The translations under genes and the position numbers were made by a program. From assembly GCA_022836615.1 (NCBI GenBank), contig MU405257.1, positions 205,950 through 269,949 on the forward strand: DNA of 64,000 nucleotides, written 5' to 3'. Positions 10,901 through 23,200 of this stretch are shown here, in pieces (positions within the stretch are counted from its first letter, which is position 1; the number at the start of each line of letters is the position of its first letter). Under the pieces are notes generated by a model. It saw only the letters and a list, made by a program, of their open reading frames with translations. It did not search any database and was not told the origin of the DNA. The stretch is from Annulohypoxylon bovei var. microspora. Taxonomy: Eukaryota; Ascomycota; Sordariomycetes; Xylariales; Hypoxylaceae.

Positions 10901-12049
10901 TTAGCGGCACTCATTCCCTTCCTTTTCTTTACCTTTCTTTGGCTGTTTGCCCTTCTCCTTGCCCTTCTCCCCCTTCTCCTCCTTCTCCTCCTTCTCCTTC
11001 TCCAGATCCTCCGTCACGTACTTAGCCAGCAGCTCCGGGCTCAGCGCCAGGCCCCGCAGCCGGTCCACCAGGGCACCGCTGCCGAGGGGACCGGCGAGCG
11101 CCTCGGCGATGACGGCGCGGACGCGCGTCGAGCTCAGGTCGGGGTCGACGCGGTCGGCGGGCACGCTGCAGACGACGCGCACGGCGTAGCGGAAGCCGGA
11201 GGGGTGGGGGACGCGCAGGCGCGCGCACGTCCAGACGTCCCTGTCGCCCAGGGGCGCGGGGCGGCCGTCGCGCGGCATCGCCGTGTAGTCGTCGTCGGGC
11301 TCCTCGTCCGACTGCTGCGCCGTCACGTCGGTCCAGGGGCGCTCCCACGCCAGGGCCCACTCGGTGTGGTTCCACAGGTGGCGGGGCGCGCGCGCGGCCT
11401 CGCCGACGAAGGTGCTGTCGTAGAAGCCGAGGGGCCGGCTGACGTCGGTCGTCAGGATCGTCCGGCACTCCCAGACGCCGTGCTCCACGCTGTCGACCTG
11501 CACCTTGTCGCCGCCCGCGAGCCGCACGTACTCGACGGCGAACTTGTTGGCCTCGAGCATCCGGTCCAGGTCGTCGGCGATGCACGGCCAGCTGTTCTCC
11601 GGGAGCACCCAGCACCAGTTATTCGCCGCGCCTTCCCCTTCCTCTCCATCTCCACCCTCATCCTCATCCTCAGACACATAGTCACCCCCCCGCAACCCCA
11701 ACGCGCCATTCCACAGCCTCACCCTCTTCGCGACGTCGAGCCGCAAGACGCCGCTCCCGGCCCGGATCTTCCAGCGCAGGTACTCGTCGCCGGCGACGAG
11801 GACGACGGCGCCGACGAGCGCGAGGTCGGGGCCGCCGTGGCGGAACGCGTGCGTGAGGTGGGCCAGGTGCCCGCGGTGCGGCGGGTTGAAGCACCCGTTG
11901 TACAGCAGGATGCGGTTCGTCACGCCCATGCGCAGCGGCAGCGGCACCGGCGGTGGCGGCTCGCGCCCGCCCCCGCCCGGGGTCGCGAGCTGCAGGTGCG
12001 GGCGCGCCGCCAGGCGGATGTACCAGTCCAGGGACTCTGCCGCGCTCAT
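10901..12049 (-). CDS. Nucleotidylyltransferase-fold protein (NMNAT/cytidylyltransferase-like)
   Basis: A single-exon protein of 382 residues. The HxGH nucleotidyltransferase signature is at residues 58-61 (YNGCFNPPHRGHL). The second family signature, SSTRVR (306-311), matches the ISSTxxR motif of NMN adenylyltransferases, where it binds nucleotide phosphates. Between them is a long acidic, poorly conserved insert (about 145-165, rich in Glu and Asp). The C-terminus (about 349-380) is a Lys/Glu repeat tail. The family transfers AMP or CMP to a phosphorylated substrate, but the substrate cannot be read here. Homologues in ascomycetes are usually annotated only as nucleotidylyltransferase. The gene has very high GC at third positions compared with its flanks, which leaves long open frames on the opposite strand. 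The first ATG (12049) was chosen. Met41 just before the fold is an alternative start. Confidence 0.78.
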   Translation of the reverse strand: MSAAESLDWYIRLAARPHLQLATPGGGGREPPPPVPLPLRMGVTNRILLYNGCFNPPHRGHLAHLTHAFRHGGPDLALVGAVVLVAGDEYLRWKIRAGSGVLRLDVAKRVRLWNGALGLRGGDYVSEDEDEGGDGEEGEGAANNWCWVLPENSWPCIADDLDRMLEANKFAVEYVRLAGGDKVQVDSVEHGVWECRTILTTDVSRPLGFYDSTFVGEAARAPRHLWNHTEWALAWERPWTDVTAQQSDEEPDDDYTAMPRDGRPAPLGDRDVWTCARLRVPHPSGFRYAVRVVCSVPADRVDPDLSSTRVRAVIAEALAGPLGSGALVDRLRGLALSPELLAKYVTEDLEKEKEEKEEKGEKGKEKGKQPKKGKEKEGNECR

Positions 12050-13978
12050 GGCTGCGCGTTTCGCGGTTGTGGGCTAGGTTGTCCTAGTCCTGCTAGGCTA
12101 CGAACCTTGGTATGTATGTATGTAGTATGTATGGATCTATCTGCACGCACTATCTGCATGCAGCTCCGTGTGTTAGGTTAGGCCAGGCGAGGTAGTATCG
12201 GACCTGTATGGTACGGTGCATATGTATGGCATGCGAGATATGCGGCGTCCGAGCAGGAGTCCCGACCGGGCTCCCGTTCGTATTTTAACATGAGGACGGT
12301 CTTGGCGCCTGCGTGCTGCCTAATCAGGCAGCGCTGGCAAGGCGGCCGGGATCCATCTATGGGAATAAAGAAAGAGGTCATTGCGGCGGTGAGATGTGGC
12401 TTCTAGAAAGCCTGTCGTCATTCGGGAGGTACGTAGGACTTTGTTTCTATTTCTGAGTGTCTTATTAACGGCTACCTTTCATTTGACAACTTGTCAAAGG
12501 CTGCATAGTGGAGAGGCATCGGATGTTGATCAAAGCCTATAAGACCAAGTTTTATTTGCATAGGTATCCATTATCATTGAGGAAGCAACATGGCTATTCT
12601 AAGACCTCGATGATTCTAGTAGTAGTGTCTAGAATTGATGAGAAACTCAAATGTAGGTAGGGCAGAGAGAAAAGCCCAGTTAACTGTTCCATAATTATCT
12701 ATGTACCTAGGTACCTACCTAACCCACTTACATACATAAGCTATTTAGGGTTATCTTATCATAGAGAGCTCTGACATTACATAGGTATGTAATATCGTCG
12801 TCTCATTATTTTAAGGCTAGATTGTCATTTAGATATTCCAATATCCAAAGTCTCCTATAGAGCGGTCGGGACTAACTAAAAAGTCATCTTAGACCGAAGG
12901 ACCCTGAGCGTGGAATGCGGCATGGTGATGCGTTGCAAATCACAATATATGCTGCCCTTTCGCAGTGGGACAAAACCGTCCGCCTGCATTAGCTTGCTGC
13001 TTGTAGGGGCATCTGGGTGGGTTTTCTGTGAAGACATGCAGTAGACAATAAAACCCAAGTCTCGATTCGAGTCAATAAGATTAAACCAAACCTATTTATT
13101 CAAAAAGGGGGAATATTGAAGGTATTCACACGAATGCAAGAATCAGAACAGTATTATACGAGTTTGAAGAGATTTTTACTCTTTTCCATTTTTATTTACG
13201 GGTGCTGTAGGCATTATCATGTGACATATAGTCAACCATGAGAACGAAAAGCCATCCAAGGTATCGTCCCATAAGCCTTAGGGTATTCCACAGCAAAGGT
13301 CCTCCACAAGAATTAAGATCCTCCCGATTAGAGAGTAGATCAATGTATCATATCGTGTGGCACGCCGTAATGCTGCTTTCATAAATTCCTCGGCCGCGCG
13401 AGGCGAGAGTCAAGGGCCCTCTCGACATTCCGAAAGCAATTGGCGAATCCACACTCGCCCGCAGACGTGCCAATGCGCACACATGCGCCCCCCATTTTTC
13501 ATCATCCTCCACCGAAATTGAATTGTTCACAAATTGCCATTCTTTTTTTCCAGATACAGCCTCGCCCATTTTTATGTATTGTTCCTCTCCTAGCCCACCG
13601 TGGTGGCTCTTGTGCCGCAATTTGGGCGCCATCTTCTGTCCTCGGATCGATGGTGGAAAAACGCCCGAACGCACATAAAGGAGAAATCAGTTTTTTTTTT
13701 TGGTAGACAATCGTTCGTTTTCGTGGTTGATGCAATGGCACGCTTAATGGGTATGACTGAGAAAGGAAAGTAAAAGAATAAACTGAAATCAAGCAAGTCG
13801 CTGATGCCATGGAGATGAGCCTAAACCGTCAATTATGCAACAATCTTTTTTTCTTCCAATGATACACATCCATGCGATAATCTCAAAGATAGGTGGTGGC
13901 GTTGTTCATATGTTAAAAGTTTTATTGAGTGAATCTACGTCGAATCTGTAGAAGTGTAGGGTTAGGGCATCATGATCA
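12050..13978 (-). other. Intergenic region between nucleotidylyltransferase-like gene and cyclin
   Basis: A 1.9-kb gap. It holds the promoter of the minus-strand gene that starts at 12049 and the 3' UTR of the cyclin gene that ends at 13979. A TACCTAGGTA palindrome cluster is at 12700-12720, and tgtatgtatg microsatellite-like runs lie at 12112-12135. No frame with family resemblance was found on either strand. Confidence 0.45.
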
Positions 13979-15313
13979 TTACGAGACCATCGGGCCACTG
14001 TATTCGTCATACGAGTAGCCAGAGTACTGCTGCGTGTGTTGTTGATGTTGGTGTTGTTGTTGTTGAGGATACCCGGTCATGCTGGGAGGCTGTGGCGTAG
14101 GTGTCACTGGGCACCGAGGCGGAACATACTTGTTCATCGGGTCTGCGACGCCGAAGTTGACTCCGTCAGGCGTGATAGGCGGTGTGAGATATCCATCCGC
14201 GACACCCATAACAGCGCCGTGTCCCTTTTGGGGAGTGCTGTAGATGCTGGAGTGTGCCGACAAGGAGGACTCTGCTGGAGGCGACGGCGGTCCTTGTGCT
14301 CGACGGGCAATAGCCGCCTGCTGGGCAAGGAATTCAGAAAGCTTTCCTGAGACGCGCGACAGATGCTGCGAGGAATACTTCCTCGATAACGTAACCGATG
14401 GTTGATGCAAGTGCTGAGACAGGGCGAGGACCGTGACGTTCTCTAGGTGGTCCCATTCTCCATCATTGACCTCTGGTCGTCCCAATATCGCGCGTGCGAG
14501 AGCGAGCGAGGCACGAGCCATGATCGACGGTTTGGTGGAAACGAAGTCTCGGTGGTATAAGGCGATCTCACAGAGGTAAGCTGCCATGTGCTCGACCTCT
14601 CTGTCATCAGCCTCCTCGGCAACGATCAACTGGGTGAAGAAGTCAACAGTAGGGTGTCCAATGGTCCATTCGAGTGTGTTGAGAACGTGCATTTCCATCT
14701 GCGTGAACATTCCGGAGTCGTATAGTCCGCAGCACATGTTGTTCAGCTCATTGATCTGGGGCACGCGATCCTTCTTGTCGCCGTACTTGGCAGCGATGAG
14801 AAGGGCCGCACATCCGACTAGTTGGTAGTGTTGCTTGTACACAACTCGCTTAGAACAATATCGGTCTAACAGGTTCACAGTCAGAAAGAGGGTCTCGGGC
14901 AGAAGAGCGAAGGCAGCGTGGGCCTCGATCAAGAAGTCGATCAGATAAGGTCTCATGAACCACTGAATCTCCCGTTGCATATCAATTAGATTAGCATCCG
15001 GCATCGTCTCGTCCTATTTACTTGTTAGCGGCAAAATACTTATACTAACCGTCATTCCGATTCGGGTAAGGTTGAGCCAGAGCCGAAATAGGGGGGCCGG
15101 TAGCATGAGAACACTAACCTCCATGTGCCTCATATGTTGCATTATATCCTCCAGATATTCATCACCAGCTAGGCGGGACATCTCGTTGGCAATCATTTCT
15201 TGTCTGTTACGGGCCAACATCTTTGCTGCGTCCTTCATGCTGATCCGGGGTTGTTGACGGGGTTCGTCAGATTCGACGAAGAAGCCGCAATCTCCTGAGG
15301 TCGAGTACGCCAT
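13979..15313 (-). CDS. G1/S cyclin (Cln/Puc1-type)
   Basis: A regulatory subunit of Cdk1 for G1 progression, 409 residues. Two exons on the minus strand: 15313-15119 and 15013-13979, separated by a 105-nt intron (GTTAGT donor, CGCTAACA branch, TAG acceptor) in phase 0, giving MRHMEDETMPDANLI. The cyclin box N-domain spans about residues 70-195: MQREIQWFMRPYLIDFLIEAH matches the MRxxLxxWL region of cyclins, followed by LPETLFLTVNLLDRYCSKR, LVGCAALLIAAKYGDKKDRVP and LNTLEWTIGHPTVDFF. The C-domain box follows (AAYLCEIALYHRDFV, PSIMARASLALARAILG). The C-terminus is Pro/Ser-rich then Gln/His-rich, fitting an unstable PEST-type tail. Filamentous ascomycetes usually have a single cyclin of this type. 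The first ATG begins MAYSTSGDCGFF. Confidence 0.9.
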
Positions 15314-17200
15314 ATTGATGGTATGAGTGGTTCAATGGTAGAGAGTTCGGTAGTAGTGAGATCGCGGGATTCGTTCAGAACTAGGATGTGTTCTTCAAAA
15401 GAGTGACGATTAGGTTCTCCAGGAATCTTGATATACTGGTAGAGAGCGTATTAGGGTGGTCGCCGCAGGTAGAAATTCGAAGGAGTGAAAATTATTCCAG
15501 CTGGACGGACAACACAATTATTACAATATTAAAGAGCGTGATGAACTGTATGCAGTAAAATAAAAAATTAAGGAATGACTGGTGGCCGAATGGCTACGGA
15601 AAGACGGCGGAATGGTGAGGTGAAAGAGGGCCGGAGAGGCGGCCGTTAAAAAGAGGACGTCGAGTGAAAGGGCTCTGGAGTGGAATATTATTAGCGTCAG
15701 GAACCAGAGACCCAATTGAGAAGACTAGGAGAGACAATGATGGACCAAAGCCAAACTAGGCGGATCAGGGCACGGCCTTCTGGAACCACACGATCAGGGG
15801 CAGAATACCAAGCATTCTGATTCGACCGAGAAATCTGTGGAGATCGGTTCCTGGCACGCGGCGAGAGACGTCTGGCAGGCAATTGATTCTCGATGGGGCA
15901 TTTAATGCAGCATACGTGCATACAAAATGACGTTGGTCTGTGTTATAATTTCGCTGAAGAAGGGTCTCCCTTACCGCCACGATTAATCACAGGAAATTAG
16001 GTTGATTCCTGACTGAATTGGTGGGAACAGCGAGTTAACGAGTCCCACGAGAGGCAAGCGTCTTGCTCGACGGTCGGATTTGAAGCGTGCGTGAGTGATC
16101 GAGTACACCGTTGGAACACTGTACCTAGGTAAGGTGGACCGTCGGTATGTACCTGCGAAGGGAAGAAAAATCCAATATCAGAATACGTTGTTCGCTTATA
16201 CACCTTTTTTCCCTCTTCTATTTCCCCCCCTCCTTTACTTCTATAGGGGGTACCAGCAATTTTGGAGGATAAACGTACCTCTTACACCTGCACGCTTCTA
16301 ATAGATTATAGTCGAGCGACTGGGTTCATGTAGGGCTCGTTGGTGAGATTTCCTCGGATCGGTAGAAGACTCGTGGGGAGTCTAGTACCGAAAGTCTTCT
16401 GGAGTAATTGTGATGAGCCAGAGTCAGATTCCTAGTACCGTTGGCACGAAGGAGAATTTAGGAGATTTGAATTGCCTTGTGTCCGCCCAGCAAAGACAGA
16501 CAAGACTACTCTCCGAAGGGGAATGATTTTTTATCGAATGAAGGGAAAAGGGAAAGGATTGGTTCGGCCGAGGAATGGAAGAAGAGTGAATCGACCGCCT
16601 CGAGGGACGAAAGATAAGGGTTGGAAGGGTTGGCGCGAAAGGAGGGCGGTGGTGATAGGAGGGAGAGGTAGATGTGTTAAATTGGGAGATTCAAAGTTCC
16701 TGGTCAAATAAAAGGCCGAGGAATTCGAATTCGAGAATCCAGAAATATAGGTAGGTTTATTACCTGGAAAAATATTTGAAGAGGAACAATTATCGAAGTT
16801 GTTAAAGCCAAAGGAAATTATAATTCCTTTGCTTCTCTCTTCATTTATTTGCCTTGACTTGCGTCTCTCTCCCTTCTCTCTTTCTGCTATTATATCTCGG
16901 CCCTAGCCCGTTTTTTTCTTCGTCTAGTGTCCGGTCGTAGAGGCCCGGGATTCTCTCTCCTCCTCTCCTCCTTGAAAAAATAACAAGGAGAAAATACGGT
17001 AAGGATGAGTGTCGAGGAAAAGAGGAAATGAATGGATCGGATGAAGAGGATGAGGAAAGGAAGGAGAGAGGTAGAGATGGCCTCAAGTTGGAGGAGGATA
17101 GAGGAGATGAAAAAGGATTGGAAGAGATGGATTGGTTTAGCAGGTACCTAGGGTACTTTTAAGACAACCCGTCCCAGCACGGGTCGTAGTTTAGAAACGG
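15314..17200 (-). promoter_or_regulatory. Long upstream region of the cyclin gene with CT-rich tracts
   Basis: For 1.9 kb upstream of the cyclin ATG the plus strand is strongly purine-rich in blocks (16500-16680 and 16970-17120, agaagagg-type words), so the coding strand is CT-rich. CT-rich tracts mark core promoters in filamentous fungi. This suggests a transcription start far upstream and a long leader, as is common for G1 cyclins. That is inference only. No conserved coding frame was found. Confidence 0.4.
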
Positions 17201-20200
17201 AGTGTGAGAGTGAGAGAGAAAAAAGCAGCACCAGTAAATCCACAGGTACGAATAAGTGCGCTAAGAAAGTAGTAAGTACTAGGTACAGGGCCACAGATTA
17301 AGAGGGGAAAAAAAGAGCAAGAAGCCAGGGGGTCCCAGGATGAGCCTAGCAAGGCACCGCGCTCGCGACAGCCTATGATATTCGAGTATCCAGCTAAGGT
17401 TCCAACTGGCTCTAGGTTGGCTGCGACCGCCTTGCAGAGTGTCCTGTCCTATCCTATCGAGCATGTACTTTCCCAGCTTACTTGGGCGCCCCCTTCCGTC
17501 ATTTGTTCTTTCTTGCCTCTTAGTTTTCTCAAGGTGGTACTTTCCCTCACTTTCCTGACACACAGAGAAGCTGCACCTTGCAACCAAGACCTTGTAAGTC
17601 GCAAGCAAAGCAACAAGCAATTTTTAGCCTGGTCTCTCTTTTATTCCTTACATATGTATGGTACCTCTTGAACCCAGTCCCCGCGTATGGACTATGGAGA
17701 CAACATTGAAGACGATGTGTGTACTATGTACGCAGTATGTATGTGTGTGCGTATACTAGTGGAGCGACACACGGTTCAATTGTTTCCAAAGCGTAGTATC
17801 CAGCTTCCAAAGGGTTTTCAAAACGGCTGGCTCTTCGGCTTCTCTTGATTGATAGACTCAGGGCGTCTCTCTCACAAGGTACATGGGTTGGACGGCAAAG
17901 AAAACCGCCACTGGCGATTGCTAATGCTATTGCTAAGGCTAAGGCTATGGCCATGGCTATGAGAATATCAGACCGCTTAATGCGCCCTGCCCAACGAACC
18001 CGATGCTGACAATATCGAAGATGGGAGGCTGCCGTCAGTGGTGTACACGGAACTAAACGGTACGTTATACTACGGGGGGCTACAATATGAAAGACTGTCG
18101 GAATAATCGGATTTGATAATGAATCCAAATATGCAGATGCAAATTTCAATATCTTAGGTATAACTGAGCATCCTAAGGATCCAAGGACGGCACAAGCCTC
18201 GTTGGTGGTTGGTTACTTGGTTGGCCCGGTGTCTCGTCTCGTCTCTCATTGATCTGGCCTACATAGGCCTAAATGAATGTCGCTATTCGAATTGTGTTTG
18301 AGCCTCTTCTTGTTTATTGTCATTGTATCATACATGACTCGCCACGATATGATAGAGATCTATTTACTTGTTTGGTAATGGAAGGCCTCTTTATTATAGA
18401 CCTTCGATGCATAATGCATTGTACCCTCACTCGAGATTTGATAGGCGTATGCACGTAATGCCATTCTTTAGGGCAGCTTAGCCCATTTCGTAGGCCGCCT
18501 CTTGTTGATGAAATGCCAGTAATGCCAGTAATATGCCTGTAAGCCAGCTTGCCCAGGTACATCACTAGATAGGGTCGCCAAGACCGTCGTCGAATGAACA
18601 TCATGGAATTATGCCACTACGACCAGGGCACGACAGCTCGGATATGGGATGTATGTGATACCTGGCTTGCTTAGGCACTCCACTCTCAATCCTCAAGGCT
18701 CTGTTCGACGTACAGTGTTTAGGACTGTGACGAGGCCTCAGCACAGTGAGAGGAGTTCGGAGGCACTGAGCGTGATGCAAGCGTTTCGGTTGAAAATAGA
18801 ATGATGAAATAGCGGAGGCTCCTGTAATTCGGATGAGGGTCGCACCGTGTTTGTGCGTGCTCCAGCCTAAGTCTTTTTGCTACACAGTATCTAACGTATT
18901 ATACACACTTACATAACTAACGTGAAGACCCCCTGAATACTTACATACGGTATTGTACGTTAATACTGGATTCTTTTTCCTTTGAGGGCATCGATACCCA
19001 AAAGAGAATATCGCCTGTAAGAAGTTGAAGATGATCATCTTCATATTTCGATTGGGTGTAGCTACGGAATAAGCGTAAGATGTCACTCGCCAGTTGACAC
19101 CTCTAGGGCACAACATTCAGTAATGAATGAACACAGCATACGACAGGCTGGACAGGCTACAGTCTTTTAGATATGATTACTGCAGATCTGTCTACAAGGA
19201 AGCAGCCAGTTGAGTCGATCCGACGGGCTTCGTGAGAAACGATACTAATGCATGCCAAAAACGGGTGAAAAAAAATCTACGCCTTCATCATCAAATCATC
19301 CGATGGTGCCTCATGGGAAGGATAATAATCCCTAGTAAGGAGAATTATCACTGTATATGGCACACGGTATGGTCCTGTCGCTCCTGAACTCTTTCAAATC
19401 TCAAGCAAAAATCCTACGCCCAGTTCGCATGGAGCTATGAACGGAGCTTGGACAGGGGCTATTCCATTTGGGCTAGTGTCACCATTTCAGCCCATGAAAA
19501 TCTGCAGGAATACAAGGCAGATGTCGCGCCAGTAAACCAAATCATCGATCCCTCTTAACCAATCAACATCTCCTGACGCGGTCTTACACGACTTGAGAAT
19601 CAATTTATCATGCGTGTCATGTGTAATGGGATCCATCCCCTATTGCCCAGCGTCCAACTCCCCTAGCTATCATCACATCAACTTAGCACTAGGGCTGGTA
19701 ATATGCGCTATTGTACGCTTCACCTCACCCTTGAGCCTTTGTTACGCAAAACACACCTTCTTGTTCCATCGATTCGTCTGTTCTGAAGACCGGGTTTTAT
19801 AGGCCTACCTCCATTAGCACGCGATGGCTATTAGTATCGTACATGCACGTTTGAAGGTCTAACCATGTCAGATCATCGCAGACCTAGTACAGGCTCCTCG
19901 TTACCAATAGGACATGGCACCGAGCAGGCTATCTGCGGTCGCCGGCATACAATTGAAAGCCACCCACAGGCCGATCGAGAGACCAAGAAAACACAACACG
20001 ACAACAACAAAACAGTAAGAAGGTGATCATGCCTATTTGCTTGCTTGCTTACACCACCTACACTACCTCTTAGATAGAGGGGAGACGCATCAATGGATAG
20101 CATGCAACGAGAGGCGGCGACCCAAAGAGCCGGCCCAGTAAGGAAAAAGACCGTGAAACCGATATGGTGGTATGCTGGTTGGTTGAGGGTTTGCCATGAT

Positions 20201-23200
20201 TGGGTTAATTGATTGCCTCTAAAGATGTTGTGCTTCCGCACCCCGTGGGACAGCTCATCTTCAATCCCACCGACTCTAGCTCTATCTAACCAATCGTGTC
20301 CGACTTCATCTTGCTTCATCTTGATGGTGTGCGAGCTGAGATTTCCTATATCGTTCAATCATGAAGCTACGATACGCTACATCGTCCCCATACGCGTCCC
20401 CGCTCTTTCTGGCAGTAGGGTAAACGGGCTGACGGGGAGAAGCAGGATGACAGGTTTTGTTACTACGTATTACCTGGTAGTCTTGATACCTACATAGGTA
20501 CCTACCTACATACATAAAATCGTGACGATATCTACAAACCTATTGTCGGTATAGAGCCTAACACGTGTGTGCCTACCCGAACAAGGCAGGACGTTGGAAT
20601 TTTCGACGATTAGGGGGGTTCGCCCATTCAGTCGGCGACTTCGAATTTAGTCCCCTTGCTCCCCACGGACGCCGATAGGCCCCAATTGGTTTCGGTAATT
20701 TCCCGTGTTAAGACCAGTATACCGCCAGTATAGTCCCTATAACACCAGCTTCTAAAAGGAGAGATACGTTTTTGTTCCTGCAGCCGAGGACGAATAGATA
20801 ACCTTCCGGGGCATAGTCCGTATATTATATTTTTACCAGCCAAGCGGTTGCCTTACCATTGCGTCGCGTCGCATTGAATACCATTTCTCGCTTCTCGTCT
20901 CAGAAGGCGAATCTTACGCAGTAAAGCCGCATCTTTCTGATGTACGTAAATAGTACGCATGGCGTTTGATCCCACAGAAGTTCCAAGTTGTTGGAACAAA
21001 GCCATCGTGCGTTACCAAGTTGCGTTTGCAGGTTATTATCGGCTGCCGCATCGTCGCACAACCGAAGCCGGGAGACATTTGACATTCGCCCGATGGTGTT
21101 AGCTAACCTTAGCTATCCGATATTCAGGTGTAGTAGCGCGGACCGGGTTGCAGTGGCTGGTTACTAGCCTGCATATGTTACAACTATTGCCTCTTCAGCA
21201 GAAATATATCAGACAAAGCTGAAATACCTGCCTATTAAGTTCTTTCTATAGACCGATACTTACTTGTGCTTCAGGAGTCCAGGACGATTAGATGGGTTCT
21301 TCGTTACTTCGTCCTGAACATTAATTTCTCTCATCGGCAAGAAACCGTCATGTGCCCCTCACTTTAGAGAGTATGGCGGGAACAAACTTGCCATTGATCA
21401 ACTAACCAATCAATACCCACGTCACCTTGCCTACAGAGTTACGGGATGTTCATGTAGGTATTCCATACGGGTTATACATACCTAGGGGGGTACGTACCAT
21501 ATAACCTTGAGTCTTTGACCAATCCAGATTTTTCTTACATACATGTAGAAGATGAGCCGGGAGCCAATAAAGCCATTCGCAAACTAGTTTCCTGAAACCC
21601 CTGGGTATCTTTCGCCCTCCATGACGGCTGTACAAGAACTCGATTTTTCTGCAAGGGCTTTTCCTAACAATGTAACCGAACAGATAAACTTTGACTGGAG
21701 ACAGAACTAGCTGGACTGATGATAGTTTAGCTGTAGGTCGCTATTAGGTCGTTGTAGGTCTTTCAGATCAGATGGATGAGATTAAAAGATCTAACTAATC
21801 ACCTTATCCGAGGGTTACGCATTCAATTTAAAATTGAGCACAGTCACGAACGCCACAAGCATGCAAGCCACGCGCAAGGGTATGTTCCCCGATTCGGAAG
21901 TTAGTATAGCTTAGCTTCTATTGTTCCTAGCTGCTGCTGATCTATTGTCCTTATGAAGCCTTTGCATATACGAATGTGAGGGGGCCGTAGAAAACGTGCT
22001 ATTCTCACCTTTTCTCGGTTTTATAATAGTCGGAAAATTCATGTTTTTATCTTCTCCAGCTGGTCGTCATGATTTATGAGACCGCTGAAATTGATTGCAT
22101 ATTGCAGATGCACGAAGTCCACAATACATACCTACATGAAGTACATGAAGTTTCGTACTCCGGAACAGGACCCACCGGCCCGCCGATCTAGCTCAGCCTT
22201 ACCGCGAACATCGGTACGCACTGTGCGGTATGCGGATGCATCGCGTTCGTCATTAGCGGCTTTTCATTAAACTTGAGTCCCGCAGTGCGCAGCTACACTC
22301 TACATAATATATGCAATCCCCACATGAAGAAACAAACGAGCATTAATTGAAGCATGAGGTCACGAGCAGAGAGTTTATTTAAGTTGCCATGACGTACATG
22401 TACAATTATAGTACGTTGGACGGAGATATTTTAAACTTCGTTTTAGAATGCTATGGACAATCTAAAACTAGGGTTACTATCTAATTGGCTGATTTGCTTA
22501 AATCCGAAGGATTTCATATTGAATTGGAAAATTAGGTAAGAATAAAAAAACGAAAGGAAGGCTACCTAGGCTATGCAAGTCGGTTAACTAGCGGTATGAA
22601 AGCAAGCATCGATGGATTTCTACAACTGTAAAATATACGATTTGCTATTTTCTAACCGGTCCTACCTACTTTAGGTGCTGACGACGTTTTCTCTTCAAAT
22701 TTTTTCAAATATATGTCACAGAAAGCCAGCTCAACTGCGGCGGTGAAGAGTCAAGGCGGGGTTTTACATATAGAACGAACCGTCAAGTGGACTACATACC
22801 TAGGTGTCTTCCTTCCAACACCGTTTTAGATATACCCGCCTCTTCTTTTTCGTTGGGCACATGACCGAACACGCCGACACGGCCCCTCAATCCCATAGTC
22901 GACTTTGACAGATTGCCCTCACGGCCTAGATTACCGCCTCATGCAGTCATTGAGTAACAAAATGGGTCTGCTCCATACCGAATAGCTGTTCGTCCACCTT
23001 AGTTGTAAGCTACCGAAGCTAGAGGCTTCAACTAGCCCCCAAACAACGGCATACGCATACAGGCAACTGGGTCTACGCAGAAGATTCTTTCAGAGATCCG
23101 CCGACGCGGCGCAAACTTTTTCTCTCCAAAGGTCCGGTGGAAGGGAACCGAAGCGGCTCTTTCAACATTTCTAAGCTAATATTTTAGTCATGGAGCGGGC

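Noticed and set aside
11022..12181. Long open frames on the opposite strand of the nucleotidylyltransferase-like gene
   Set aside because: They result from very high GC at third positions. The translations are Arg/Ala/Pro-rich with no family motifs.
19873..20358. 161-codon minus-strand frame in the gene-poor region
   Set aside because: No domain, no splice-consistent extension, random-looking amino acid order.
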